This document shows positions 46,482 to 55,354 of a stretch of 64,000 nt of DNA, piece by piece. Position 1 is the stretch's first letter. Each line of letters starts with the position of its first letter. The stretch is from Nocardioides sp. cx-173 (GTDB taxonomy: Bacteria; Actinomycetota; Actinomycetes; Propionibacteriales; Nocardioidaceae). The notes below the pieces were generated by a model. That model saw only the letters and a program-made list of their open reading frames with translations. It had not been told where the DNA came from and did not search any database. The position numbers and the translations under genes were made by a program. Location: NCBI RefSeq assembly GCF_021117365.1, contig NZ_CP088262.1:3288501-3352500 (forward strand), in the 5' to 3' direction.

Positions 46482-48002
46482 ATGGCGGGTACGCACAAGA
46501 ACCGGAGGGCTCCAGATTTGAACGCCGACAGACGCGAGGGCACGCAGCAGGTCAGCGCCGCCGGCATGCCTGCGAGCCAGGAGTACGTGCGGACCCCCGA
46601 CCCGCACCTGATCGCCTACGAGAGCGAGTTCCTCGACGCCGTCGACGAGCTGCCGACGTACCGGCCGACCGTGGGCTGCGTCATCCCGGCCTACAACGAG
46701 GCCGAGACCATCTCCGGGGTCCTCGACTCGCTCCTGCACCAGACCCGCCTGCCCGACACCATCCACGTCATCATCAACAACTCCAGTGACGATTCGGTCG
46801 AGATCGCCAGCCACTACGCCGGCCCGCACACCCGGATGACCGCGAGCGGTGAGCAGAGCACGGTCATCTACGTGCACGACATCGGCAAGAACCCCGACAA
46901 GAAGGTCGGGGCGCTTAACTACGGCTACTCGCTCGTCGAGCACATGGACTTCCTGCTCGGCGTCGACGGCGACACCACACCGGAGCCCGACGCCATCGAG
47001 CACCTGGTCGCCGAGATCGCGAGCGACGACCGCATCGGCGGCATCTCGGCGATCTACTCGATCGACGACAGCGCGCTGGACGGCCCGATGGCGAAGTTCC
47101 TCATCGCCGGTCAGCGGGCCCAGTTCTCCGCCTTCAACATGCAGAACCTCCTCAAGGGCCGCAACATGGCGGTGCTCGGCGGGCAGTTCTCGATCTTCCA
47201 GACCCAGGCGCTGCGTGACGTCATGCGCGACAGCCACCAGCGCACCCCGTGGGTCAAGGACTCCGAGGTCGAGGACTCGCTGCTGTCACTCCAGATCAAG
47301 AGCGCCGGCTACCTCACCAAGATCAGCGCCCGCGGGCGGGCCCACGTCGGCGGCATGACCACCCTCCGTTCCCTGGACGCCCAGCAGGTCAAGTGGAACT
47401 TCGGCGCGATCGACCTGATGTGGCCCGGGCAGCGCGGAGACACCAAGGGCCAGCCGCTCCATCCCAACCTCCGGCTGCGCTGGTTCGAGCACATGTCCAT
47501 GGTCGGCAACATGGCCACCCGGTTCGGGTTCCTCCTGCTGCTCGGCGGCGCGCTCTCGATCAACGCCTTCGTCTTCAGCCCCTGGTGGCTGCTCCCACCG
47601 CTTGCGGCGGTCTTGCTCAACGTGCGGGTGGCGAGCTCGATGGCCTTCGCCAACCGGCGCGACTACCTCTTCGCACTCCTGATGGCGCCGGCCGAGATCT
47701 ACATGTGGATCCGGATGGGCCACTTCGTGCGGGCCTGGCTGAAGTTCTTCAGCAGGCAGCAGACCGACAACTGGGCCGCGCAGGCCAAGGCCGAGCGTGG
47801 CAAGGGGATCGCGTGGATGTACCCGTTCGTCGGCTTCGCGCTGATCTTCGTGGTCGCCGCCGTGGGCTGGGTCCAGCTGCCGATCCAGCAGCAGTCGGAT
47901 CTGCTGGCCGCGGCCTGGCCGGTCCTCGGGATGATCACCGTGCTGCAGACGGTGTGGATGCTCATCAAGGGAAGCAAGAGCTATCGGGGGTACAAGGCAT
48001 GA
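46482..48002 (+). CDS. Processive GT2 glycosyltransferase (cellulose/hyaluronan-synthase-like)
   Basis: This is a 506-residue membrane GT2. The catalytic domain (65-320) has VIPAYNEAETI, VDGDTTPEPD (DGD at 162-164), an acidic SEVEDSLLSLQIK and QQVKWNFG, a variant of the Q..RW motif of processive beta-glycan synthases with Lys for Arg. Three to five C-terminal transmembrane helices (about 345-495) could form a channel. There is no PilZ domain. It overlaps the next, lipoprotein gene by 4 bases. With the nearby GH6 gene it suggests a beta-1,4-glucan-like product, as in the cslA/cslZ locus of Streptomyces. The polymer is inferred. Confidence 0.85.
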   Translation: MAGTHKNRRAPDLNADRREGTQQVSAAGMPASQEYVRTPDPHLIAYESEFLDAVDELPTYRPTVGCVIPAYNEAETISGVLDSLLHQTRLPDTIHVIINNSSDDSVEIASHYAGPHTRMTASGEQSTVIYVHDIGKNPDKKVGALNYGYSLVEHMDFLLGVDGDTTPEPDAIEHLVAEIASDDRIGGISAIYSIDDSALDGPMAKFLIAGQRAQFSAFNMQNLLKGRNMAVLGGQFSIFQTQALRDVMRDSHQRTPWVKDSEVEDSLLSLQIKSAGYLTKISARGRAHVGGMTTLRSLDAQQVKWNFGAIDLMWPGQRGDTKGQPLHPNLRLRWFEHMSMVGNMATRFGFLLLLGGALSINAFVFSPWWLLPPLAAVLLNVRVASSMAFANRRDYLFALLMAPAEIYMWIRMGHFVRAWLKFFSRQQTDNWAAQAKAERGKGIAWMYPFVGFALIFVVAAVGWVQLPIQQQSDLLAAAWPVLGMITVLQTVWMLIKGSKSYRGYKA

Positions 48003-48721
48003 CTCGGCTGTTCCATCCGCGCCGCGCCCGGGCCACCGCCGTCGCCGCGCTGGTCCTCGCCGCCGTGCTGTCCGGCTGCTCGATGCTGGACGACGACAAG
48101 GCAGACACCGAGCCCAGCGCCACTCCCACACCGTCCGCGGCCGACTACGCCTACGACTCGCAGTTCACCCGCGACGGCACGTTCCAGTCGCACATCGACA
48201 TCGACGGCGTCGACTTCGTCTACACCCTGTACCCCACCAAGGCCACGCCGCGGACCAACGAGTGGTACCCGCGGGGCAACAAGTTCTTCACCTTCACCTT
48301 CCAGGCCTACGACCTGGACCGTGGTCTGCGCGACCGGTTCGCCACGAAGCGGAAGGTCTACCTCGAGCGGATCCGGGTCGACTCCACCACCATCACCGAG
48401 CAGGGTGACGGCGGGCAGCGACCCTACCGGCTGGACGCGGTGGCCAAGCGGGTCACGTTCGACCCGGAGCCGGTCACCACCGACAAGGGCATGATCATCA
48501 CCTCGCCGAAGGGCGCCTTCGAGCTGCGCAACCAGCGGATCGGCGAGATGTCCCCCGAGACCCGCGGAGTGAAGCTGACCTTCGTCGCGACCGTCTGGAT
48601 CCAGGACGCGCCGGGCAGCACCCGCTTCTCCAAGCGCGAGATCCGCCAGGTGGTCCCGATCGGGATCTTCGAGTCCGACAAGCCCACGGTGGCGGCCCGG
48701 ATCCCGATCAACTCGAACTGA
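47999..48721 (+). CDS. Secreted lipoprotein of unknown function
   Basis: This is a 240-residue protein with a signal peptide and lipobox (VLSGC; Cys about residue 26), a short acidic/Pro-rich linker and a soluble, beta-rich domain (FTFTFQAYDLDRG, KRKVYLERIRV...). No family is recognised. Because its ATG overlaps the GT2 stop, it is probably an extracytoplasmic partner of the synthase, for example guiding or modifying the product. The gene ends 9 bp from the convergent response regulator. Confidence 0.75.
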   Translation: MTRLFHPRRARATAVAALVLAAVLSGCSMLDDDKADTEPSATPTPSAADYAYDSQFTRDGTFQSHIDIDGVDFVYTLYPTKATPRTNEWYPRGNKFFTFTFQAYDLDRGLRDRFATKRKVYLERIRVDSTTITEQGDGGQRPYRLDAVAKRVTFDPEPVTTDKGMIITSPKGAFELRNQRIGEMSPETRGVKLTFVATVWIQDAPGSTRFSKREIRQVVPIGIFESDKPTVAARIPINSN

Positions 48722-48730
48722 AGGGCAGGC

Positions 48731-49714
48731 TCAGACCTCGGCCAGGCGGTAGCCGACGCCGCGCACGGTCTCGATGAACCTCGGCACCGTGCTCTCGTCG
48801 CCGAGCTTGCGGCGCAGGTTGGTCACGTTCGTCTCGACGGAGCGTTTGTCTGCCTCGTTGACGAAGTACGACGTGACGTACTGCTGCCCGCGCATCGCGA
48901 GCACCAGGTCGGCCTTGCTGCGCACCCGGCGCCCGGTGCTCATCAGGGAGGCGAGCAGGTCGAACTCCGCGCGGGTCAGGTCCACCGCACCGCCGTTGAG
49001 CGTCACCATGCGGGTCTCGTTGTTGAGCGTCAGGGTCTTGAACCGCACGAGAGGCCCGTCGCTGGTCGCCTCGCCGCCCGAGGCCACCGCCGGAGTGCTC
49101 GGCGCCTGGTGGGCCGGTGCGGACACCGGCGCCGGGGGCTGGACCGGGGCCGGCGGGGCGGCGGACGGTGCGGGGGCGACGACGGGGGTCTCTGCGGGCG
49201 CCGTTGAGGCCTGCCGCAGGCGCGGCGCGTTGGCGGTGAGCTCGCGGGCGGCCTTGGCCGCCCACGACTCCGCCTGCGGCGCGACCGGGGCGGGCGGGGG
49301 CGCCGGCGCCGGCTCGTGTCCCATCGGCCATTCGTGGCGGGTCCGTGGACGCCGCAGCATCGAGTCCGCACGGGCCCGGAGCTCGCGCGGACGGAACGGC
49401 TTGACCAGGTAGTCGTCGGCGCCGGCCTCGAAGCCCTGGACCACGTCGATCTCGTCGCCGAGCGAGGTGATGAAGATCAGGTAGGTGTTGCTGAACTCGC
49501 GCAGCCGCTTGGCGGCGGCGAATCCGTCCATGCCCGGCATGTTGACGTCCAGCGTCGTGATCAGCGGATTGTGGGCGCGGACCGCCTCGACGCCGGAGTG
49601 GCCGTCGCCGACGACGACGGTGGAGAACCCGGACTGGGTGAGCACGATGTCGATGAGGTCGCGCACGTCAGGGTCGTCCTCGATGATGACCGCAGTCCAG
49701 TCGTCTCCCGCCAT
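48731..49714 (-). CDS. Orphan response regulator with long Pro/Ala linker (OmpR-type)
   Basis: This is a 327-residue regulator. The receiver is residues 5-122, with Asp56 in TTLDVNMPG and Lys in YLVKPFRPRE. The winged helix is 235-327 (VDLTRAEFDLLASLMS, RSVETNVTNLRRKLGD, FIETVRGVGYRLAEV). Between them lies an unusual linker of about 100 residues rich in Pro and Ala; normal OmpR-type linkers are 5-15. No kinase gene is adjacent. It is convergent with the GT2-lipoprotein pair and starts 23 bp from the stop of the GH6 gene on the same strand, so control of this polymer locus is likely. Confidence 0.88.
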   Translation of the reverse strand: MAGDDWTAVIIEDDPDVRDLIDIVLTQSGFSTVVVGDGHSGVEAVRAHNPLITTLDVNMPGMDGFAAAKRLREFSNTYLIFITSLGDEIDVVQGFEAGADDYLVKPFRPRELRARADSMLRRPRTRHEWPMGHEPAPAPPPAPVAPQAESWAAKAARELTANAPRLRQASTAPAETPVVAPAPSAAPPAPVQPPAPVSAPAHQAPSTPAVASGGEATSDGPLVRFKTLTLNNETRMVTLNGGAVDLTRAEFDLLASLMSTGRRVRSKADLVLAMRGQQYVTSYFVNEADKRSVETNVTNLRRKLGDESTVPRFIETVRGVGYRLAEV

Positions 49715-49737
49715 GCGGGGAAGCCTATACGTGCTGG

Positions 49738-50730
49738 TCACCAGCCCGACGCGGATGCCAGCTCCAGCGCACGCTCGGGCCAGAACTCCCCCGCGGCAGG
49801 CCCGTTGCGGCACTCGCCGTCGCTCTCGCCGGGAGGCTTCACCCACAGGTAGGCGTCCAGGGCGGTGCCGTCCTCCACCGCCTCGGGGTCGCGCCCGTAG
49901 GCGCGCCCGGGCGGGTTGCACCACCCCTGCGCGGAGCCTCGGCCGTTGCGACCGACGTCGATGACGAAGGACGCCCCGCCGAGCAGTGCGCTGAGCTGCT
50001 CTCCGTAGGCGCGCTCGTCCTCGTCGGTCTGGTAGTTGGAGACGTTCGTGGCGAAGCCGCGAGCCCGGTCGACCCCGGCCCGCCGCAGCAGGTCCGCGAG
50101 CGTGTCCGGGGCGATCCAGCGCGAGTGCCCCCCGTCCAAATACGTCGAGGCGCCGCCGGCGACCAGCCGGTCGACGGCGTCGCCGATCAGCCCGAGGCGC
50201 TCCTCGAGGTTCTCGCACTCCACGGCCGAGGCCAGGGCGTCGGGCTCCACGACGACGACGGAGCCGGTCACCGCGTCGGCGATCTCCTGCACCCACGGCC
50301 CGTACTGGTCGGCCGGCAGGCCGCCGGACGAGAAGCCGCCCGTGCAGTCGCGGTCGGGGATGCCGTAGACGACGAAGGTCGGCACCTGGCCCCGCTCGGC
50401 GGCGACGGCGACGTGACGGGCGACCTCGGGGCCGACCCGGCCGGCCGGCAGCTCCTCCGGAGTGAGCCAGATGCCGGACGGGGTCTCGCCGAGCCGGGTG
50501 AACACTCGGGCCGCGTCGGCGTCGCCGCGCGCCTCGGCCTGCGCCGCGGCCCTCCTGGCCCGAGAGTCGGGGTCGGCGTACAGACCGCGGTCCGCGAACG
50601 GGTCGCCGGCCGCCGGCGGCAGCGTGCTCGGCGGGGCCGACTGCGGGTCGGCGCCGTGGTCGCTAGCGCACCCGCCGAGCAGCAGGGCGGCGGCCGCGAC
50701 GAGGGCGATCCCGCGACGGATCGAGAGCAT
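49738..50730 (-). CDS. Glycoside hydrolase family 6 lipoprotein (endoglucanase/cellobiohydrolase)
   Basis: This is a 330-residue exported GH6 enzyme predicted to hydrolyse beta-1,4-glucan. The lipobox LLLGGC (Cys21) anchors it outside the membrane. GH6 signatures are FVVYGIPDRDC (Arg127, Asp128, Cys129), VVVEPDAL with acid-candidate Asp164, YLDGGHSRW, ATNVSNYQT, FVIDVGRNGRG, WCNPPGRAYG and YLWVKPPGESDGEC. The paired Cys positions match the two family disulfides. No carbohydrate-binding module is present. Such hydrolases trim polymer in cellulose synthase operons. Alternative start: GTG 50736. Confidence 0.92.
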   Translation of the reverse strand: MLSIRRGIALVAAAALLLGGCASDHGADPQSAPPSTLPPAAGDPFADRGLYADPDSRARRAAAQAEARGDADAARVFTRLGETPSGIWLTPEELPAGRVGPEVARHVAVAAERGQVPTFVVYGIPDRDCTGGFSSGGLPADQYGPWVQEIADAVTGSVVVVEPDALASAVECENLEERLGLIGDAVDRLVAGGASTYLDGGHSRWIAPDTLADLLRRAGVDRARGFATNVSNYQTDEDERAYGEQLSALLGGASFVIDVGRNGRGSAQGWCNPPGRAYGRDPEAVEDGTALDAYLWVKPPGESDGECRNGPAAGEFWPERALELASASGW

Positions 50731-50740
50731 GCTCACCGGG

Positions 50741-52255
50741 TCACCACGGCCAGACGGCGACGACGACGATGCCGGCGGCCACGGCCACGCTCGCCACGGC
50801 GAGGCCCAGCTGCACCCAGTAGAACGCCCTGTGGACCGCGGCCGGGCTCGGGGTGCCGACGGCATGCTCGAGCGCCGGCAGGTCGTGGCCGACCCCCACC
50901 GCCACACGCCGCTCCGCGCGCACCTGCAGCCAGAGCCCCAGCGCCAGCGCCAGCAGCGGCGCCGCCGTCGGCCAGTAGCGGGCGGAGCCGAGGTGGATGA
51001 ACGGCTGGGTGAGCAGAGCGCCGAGGCTCAACTTGAGCACGATGCTGAGGATCTGGGAGTCGAACGAGCGCCGGGTCGCCAGCAGCAGCACCCACACCAG
51101 CACGATCAGCGAGAGGTACCACATCAGGGCCGTCACGAGCGTGACGAACCAGTACGTGAAGGTGTCCCCGTCGGTGTCCGGGTCCATCAGCTGGTCGTTG
51201 TAGCCGGACGGCTCCAGGGCGTAGGCGTAGAAGTTGCCCAGGACGTCGCGGCTGTAGCTCTGCGGGGTGACCCCCTGGCGGGCGTAGCTCGACATCTCCG
51301 ACTGGATGGCCACCTGGTCGCCGTCGGTCGCGCGGGCCACCTCGCGGGCGTAGCGCAGCGGCGAGAACCAGATCGTGCTGCCGGGGTCGCAGGGGCCGAA
51401 GCAGATCCGGTCGTACTCACCGAAGGTGTTGGCCAGGACCGTCGGCACCGAGGTCGTCGTGAGCACCCGCCCGCCCAGGCTCTGCGACGCGGCGACCGAC
51501 CAGGGCAGCAGCAGCCCCACGAAGAGGACGCCGGCCACGGCCATCGCGGTGATGCCACGCAGCCGCTCCCGGCGGCGCAGCAGCACCACCAGCGACGCCA
51601 GCAGCACCACGAACAGCCCCCCGACCAGCAGCGCGGTGCTGGAGCGCAGGTAGACGATCACGATCCCGACTACGCCGAGCCACGCGCCCTCGCGCAGCGT
51701 GAAGGCGACTCCGAGACGCACCTGGCGGAAGATCGTCACCACGTGCGCGACGAGCATTACGACCAGCAGGCCCGCGAGCAGGTCGCCCCAGGCGCCGTAC
51801 ATGAAGAGCAGGTACATCGGCACCAGCCCGGGGAAGACCAGGAGGATGGCGGCGTAGCGGTCGCCGAAGGTACGGCGCACGGTGCGCACCGTCAGCAGCA
51901 GCACCACCGTCGACACGACGCCGAGGTAGCAGCGGATCACGAAGATCGAGGCGTCCGGGTCCACGAGGAACAGCGGCGTCAGCAGCACCGACATGCCGGG
52001 CATGAACCAGCCGCTGCCGACGACGTTGCGCTCCAGCTCGGCGGTGTCGACCGGCCCGAGGGACACCAGGTCGCGCACCAGGTTGGACAGCGCGCGCCCG
52101 CCGTCGGCGTAGTAGGCCTCGTCCCCGACGAACGGCGTGTGCCCCACCTTGGGCAGCAGCGCGAGCTTGAGCAGCACGTGCGCCGCGACCAGGATCGCCA
52201 GGAGCGTCCCGCCCCGGGGCAGGCGTCGGTAGGAGCGCTCGAGCTCGTCGATCAT
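50741..52255 (-). CDS. GT-C-like polytopic membrane protein
   Basis: This is a 504-residue protein with about 12 transmembrane helices. The first periplasmic loop has an Asp/Glu pair, HTPFVGDEAYYADGGRAL, as in lipid-dependent GT-C enzymes of the GT39/ArnT kind. Large loops carry two Cys (RICFGPCDPG). It probably moves a sugar from a polyprenyl-phosphate donor outside the membrane. It overlaps the upstream small membrane gene by 4 bases and lies 10 bp before the GH6 gene, so the three form one operon. Confidence 0.75.
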   Translation of the reverse strand: MIDELERSYRRLPRGGTLLAILVAAHVLLKLALLPKVGHTPFVGDEAYYADGGRALSNLVRDLVSLGPVDTAELERNVVGSGWFMPGMSVLLTPLFLVDPDASIFVIRCYLGVVSTVVLLLTVRTVRRTFGDRYAAILLVFPGLVPMYLLFMYGAWGDLLAGLLVVMLVAHVVTIFRQVRLGVAFTLREGAWLGVVGIVIVYLRSSTALLVGGLFVVLLASLVVLLRRRERLRGITAMAVAGVLFVGLLLPWSVAASQSLGGRVLTTTSVPTVLANTFGEYDRICFGPCDPGSTIWFSPLRYAREVARATDGDQVAIQSEMSSYARQGVTPQSYSRDVLGNFYAYALEPSGYNDQLMDPDTDGDTFTYWFVTLVTALMWYLSLIVLVWVLLLATRRSFDSQILSIVLKLSLGALLTQPFIHLGSARYWPTAAPLLALALGLWLQVRAERRVAVGVGHDLPALEHAVGTPSPAAVHRAFYWVQLGLAVASVAVAAGIVVVAVWPW

Positions 52256-52806
52256 CGCGCGAGCTCGTAGGAGTCGGGGAACCGCTTGGTGGCGTAGGGG
52301 TCGTCGCAGATCGGGTCGTCGGAGGCGAGCGGCACCGACGGCAGGTCGAAGGTGACGGTGCCGCGCACCGTGGCGTCCTCGGGCACATCCGGCAGGGGCT
52401 CGACCTCGACGCTCACCGGGCCGGTGTCCGGCCGGGTGAAGACCAGGGCGTCGCCGGCGCCGGTCTCGGGGGTGAAGCCGGCCTCCACGAAGGAGGCGGT
52501 CAGCTGCTCGCGGACCTCGTCGTCGTCGATCAGGTCGTACTGGACGACGAGCTCGCGTCGCGGCTCCCCGTCGACCTCGACGTCGCCGTCGGTGCGCACC
52601 TGGTGGGCGAAGTCGAGCGTGAGCCCCTCGGGCAGCGGGTAGCAGCCGAGCTCGAGCGCCGGCGGGTCGAGCACCGGTCGGTAGCTGCCCTCGGGGTGGG
52701 CGCGCCCGAACTGGGGGCTCAGCAGCACCAGCACGACGGCGAGCAGCACCACGAGCCCGATGGACGCGCGGCGCACGGTGGCGGACGAGTCCGAGATCCC
52801 AGGCAC
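52252..52806 (-). CDS. Hypothetical single-TM protein
   Basis: This is a 184-residue protein with one transmembrane segment (about 15-32) and an extracytoplasmic domain with three Cys (LGCYPL; ICDDP region). The middle carries acidic strands (EVDGEPRRELVVQYDLIDDDEVREQ). No family is recognised. It is translationally coupled (ATGA) to the GT-C-like protein and is probably the first gene of that operon. A role as a partner of the glycosyltransferase is a guess. Confidence 0.7.
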   Translation of the reverse strand: MPGISDSSATVRRASIGLVVLLAVVLVLLSPQFGRAHPEGSYRPVLDPPALELGCYPLPEGLTLDFAHQVRTDGDVEVDGEPRRELVVQYDLIDDDEVREQLTASFVEAGFTPETGAGDALVFTRPDTGPVSVEVEPLPDVPEDATVRGTVTFDLPSVPLASDDPICDDPYATKRFPDSYELAR

Positions 52807-52840
52807 GGGCGCGATGCTAAACCAGGCGCCCGTCGAACCC

Positions 52841-53230
52841 TCAGTCCGGCTTGACGGCCAGCACGTCGCAGGGGGCGTCCAGCAGCACCCGCTGGGCCAC
52901 GCTGCCCATCAGCATCTTCCCGACCGGCGAGCGCCGGCGCACACCGATGACGACCAGCTCGGCCCCCACCTCGGTGGCCGCGTCGATGATCGCGTCGGCC
53001 ACGTCCGTCCCGAGCCCGTGCCGCACGCTCGCGGGGACCGCCGCACCGACCAGCCGTCGCTCCAGGTCCGCGACCGCGGCCTCACCGAGGTACTTCTGGT
53101 CGACCAGGGCGTCGCCGCGGCTGGCGTTGACGACCACCAGGTCGCCGCCACGGCGGCGGACCTCGGTGATGCCGGCCTCGAGCGCCGCCTCGCCGTACTT
53201 GTTGGGGATGTAGCCCACGACGACGGTCAT
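52841..53230 (-). CDS. Universal stress protein (UspA family)
   Basis: This is a 129-residue single Usp domain. [18 protein letters not shown] is the first strand and loop. The ATP-binding motif G-2x-G-9x-G-(S/T) is visible as [26 protein letters not shown] binding is therefore likely. Its ATG overlaps the TctA stop by 4 bases, so it is the last gene of the transporter operon. A sensor or regulatory role for uptake is plausible. Confidence 0.9.
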   Translation of the reverse strand: MTVVVGYIPNKYGEAALEAGITEVRRRGGDLVVVNASRGDALVDQKYLGEAAVADLERRLVGAAVPASVRHGLGTDVADAIIDAATEVGAELVVIGVRRRSPVGKMLMGSVAQRVLLDAPCDVLAVKPD

Positions 53231-54762
53231 CGCGACACCTCTTCCTTCTCAGCCGGGTCTGCGGGCTCTGGGGGCACCACGGGCTCGCCGCGCATCCGGT
53301 CGATCACGATGGGCGCGAGGACGGCCAGCACGATGACGACGTAGACCCCGATGGCCAGCCCCTCGCTGAACAGCCCGCTGAGGTCGCCGTTGGAGATGTC
53401 CAGCGCCTCGCGCATCTTCACCTCCATGAGGGGGCCGATGATCACACCGAGGATGAGCGGCAGGATCGGGATGCCGAAGCGGCGCACCGCGAAGCCGATC
53501 GCCCCGAAGACGAGCAGCAGGGCGATGTCGAAGGGGTTCTGGTCGACGGCGTAGGCGCCGAGCGAGGCGAAGAAGAGGATCCCGGCGTAGAGCTGGGGGC
53601 GCGGGATCTGGAGCAGCTTGGCCCACAGCGGCGCCAGCGGCAGGTTGATCACCAGCAGCAGGGCGTTGCCGATGAGCAGGCTGGCCAGGAGCGTCCAGAT
53701 CAGGTCCGGCTGGTCGGTCATCAGCGTCGGCCCGGGCACGATGCCGTAGGTCGTCATCGCGGCCAGCAGGATCGACGCCGTCGCCGTGACCGGCAGGCCC
53801 AGCGCCAGCAGCGGGACGAACATGCCCGCCGCGCTGGCGTTGTTGGCCGCCTCGGGGCCGGCCACCCCCTCGATCGCGCCGTGACCGAACTCGTCGCTGT
53901 CCTTCGCGAGCCTCTTCTCCGCGATGTAGGACAAGAAGGTGGGCGTCTCGGCGCCGCCCGCCGGGAGCGCGCCGAAGGGGAAGCCGATCGCGGTGCCGCG
54001 CAGCCACGGCTTCCACGAGCGGCCCCAGTCGTCTCGGCCCATGAACGGGCGCCCCACCGGGACCACCTCGACCGGGTTGCGGCGCAGGTGCGCGGCGATC
54101 CACAGCGACTCGCCGATGGCGAAGAGGCCGACCGCCACCACGACGATGTCGGCGCCGTCGACCAACTGGGTGATGCCCAGGGTGAGCCGGGCCTGGCCGG
54201 TGGAGAGGTCGAGGCCGACCAGCCCGATCGTCAGCCCGATGAAGAGCCCGATGAAGCCGCGCAGGCGCGAGCTTCCGAGCACGGCCGAGACGAGCACCAG
54301 CGAGAGCAGCATGATCGCGAAGAACGACGGGGCGCCGACCTTGACCGCCTGCTCGGCGATGGTCGGGGCGAAGAACGCGACCAGGAGGGTCCCGATCGTG
54401 CCGGCCACGAACGAGCCGATGGCCGCGGTCGCCAGGGCCTGCGCGGCGCGGCCCTTCTTCGCCATCTTGTTGCCCTCGATGGCTGTCATCACCGACGCCG
54501 ACTCGCCCGGGGTGTTGAGCAGGATCGAGGTGGTCGAGCCGCCGTACATGCCGCCGTAGTAGATGCCGGCGAACATGATCAACGACTGGGTCACGTCCAG
54601 GCCGTAGGTGATCGGCAGCAGCAGCGCGAGCGCCATCGCCGGGCCGATGCCGGGCAGCACGCCGACGAAGGTGCCGATGAGCACGCCGATGGCGGCGTAC
54701 ATCAGGTTCTGTGGGGTGAACGCGCTGCCGAGGCCGTCGAACAGGAGGTTCAGGGTGTCCAT
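53227..54762 (-). CDS. tctA: Tripartite tricarboxylate transporter, large permease TctA
   Basis: This is a 511-residue membrane subunit with about 11-12 helices. The family signature is clear: [22 protein letters not shown], then [43 protein letters not shown], and the matching second half [22 protein letters not shown]. It imports carboxylates (citrate, tartrate or similar) with the aid of a TctC receptor, driven by ion gradients. The ATG at 54762 has a poor ribosome-binding site. There is a 70-bp gap after tctB. Confidence 0.94.
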   Translation of the reverse strand: MDTLNLLFDGLGSAFTPQNLMYAAIGVLIGTFVGVLPGIGPAMALALLLPITYGLDVTQSLIMFAGIYYGGMYGGSTTSILLNTPGESASVMTAIEGNKMAKKGRAAQALATAAIGSFVAGTIGTLLVAFFAPTIAEQAVKVGAPSFFAIMLLSLVLVSAVLGSSRLRGFIGLFIGLTIGLVGLDLSTGQARLTLGITQLVDGADIVVVAVGLFAIGESLWIAAHLRRNPVEVVPVGRPFMGRDDWGRSWKPWLRGTAIGFPFGALPAGGAETPTFLSYIAEKRLAKDSDEFGHGAIEGVAGPEAANNASAAGMFVPLLALGLPVTATASILLAAMTTYGIVPGPTLMTDQPDLIWTLLASLLIGNALLLVINLPLAPLWAKLLQIPRPQLYAGILFFASLGAYAVDQNPFDIALLLVFGAIGFAVRRFGIPILPLILGVIIGPLMEVKMREALDISNGDLSGLFSEGLAIGVYVVIVLAVLAPIVIDRMRGEPVVPPEPADPAEKEEVSR

Positions 54763-54832
54763 CACGCGGGGTCCCTGCGGAGTTGTTCGGCGGAGGAGCG
54801 GAGCGGGGGAGTCGAAGAACTCCGTGGGGTGC

Positions 54833-55354
54833 TCACAGGACCCCGTCCAGGATGCCGGGAGGCAGCGGGACGCCGAGCCCGGTGTAGAAGAAGTACCAGC
54901 TGCCCACCGACAGCACCGCGCCCACCAGGACGTCGCGCAACAGCGTGCGGCTGCCGAGCGCCCAGGCGCAGCCGGCGAACAGCAGGGCGCCGGTGATGGC
55001 CCAGCCGAGCACGTTGACCAGCAGCAGGTTGAGGACCAGGATCGCGACGAGCTTGCCGACGGTCGTCCAGTCCGCCGGGGAGGCGAGGTCGACATCCTCG
55101 CCGGCCTCCTTCTCGGGGACGTCGCCGCGGGCCGTCGCGATGGCGAGGAGCACCGCGAGCACCAGCATCCCGGCGCCGATGACATAGGGAAACACGCGCG
55201 GTCCGACCGGGTCGGCGAAGCCCACGTTGAGACCCCGGGCGTCGATGAGCGTGTAGGCGCCGACCACGGCCAGCACGACGGCCAGTCCGTACTGGGCCTT
55301 GTCGACCTTGCGGGGAGCCGTCGCCTGGGCCGCCGCGTCGGAACGCTCGATCAC
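54833..55354 (-). CDS. tctB: Tripartite tricarboxylate transporter, small permease TctB
   Basis: This is a 173-residue small membrane subunit with four predicted helices: [18 protein letters not shown] (about 22-40), [38 protein letters not shown] and [32 protein letters not shown] between helices 1 and 2 is typical. The GTG start overlaps the tctC stop by 4 bases. Its function is inseparable from TctA. Confidence 0.88.
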   Translation of the reverse strand: MIERSDAAAQATAPRKVDKAQYGLAVVLAVVGAYTLIDARGLNVGFADPVGPRVFPYVIGAGMLVLAVLLAIATARGDVPEKEAGEDVDLASPADWTTVGKLVAILVLNLLLVNVLGWAITGALLFAGCAWALGSRTLLRDVLVGAVLSVGSWYFFYTGLGVPLPPGILDGVL

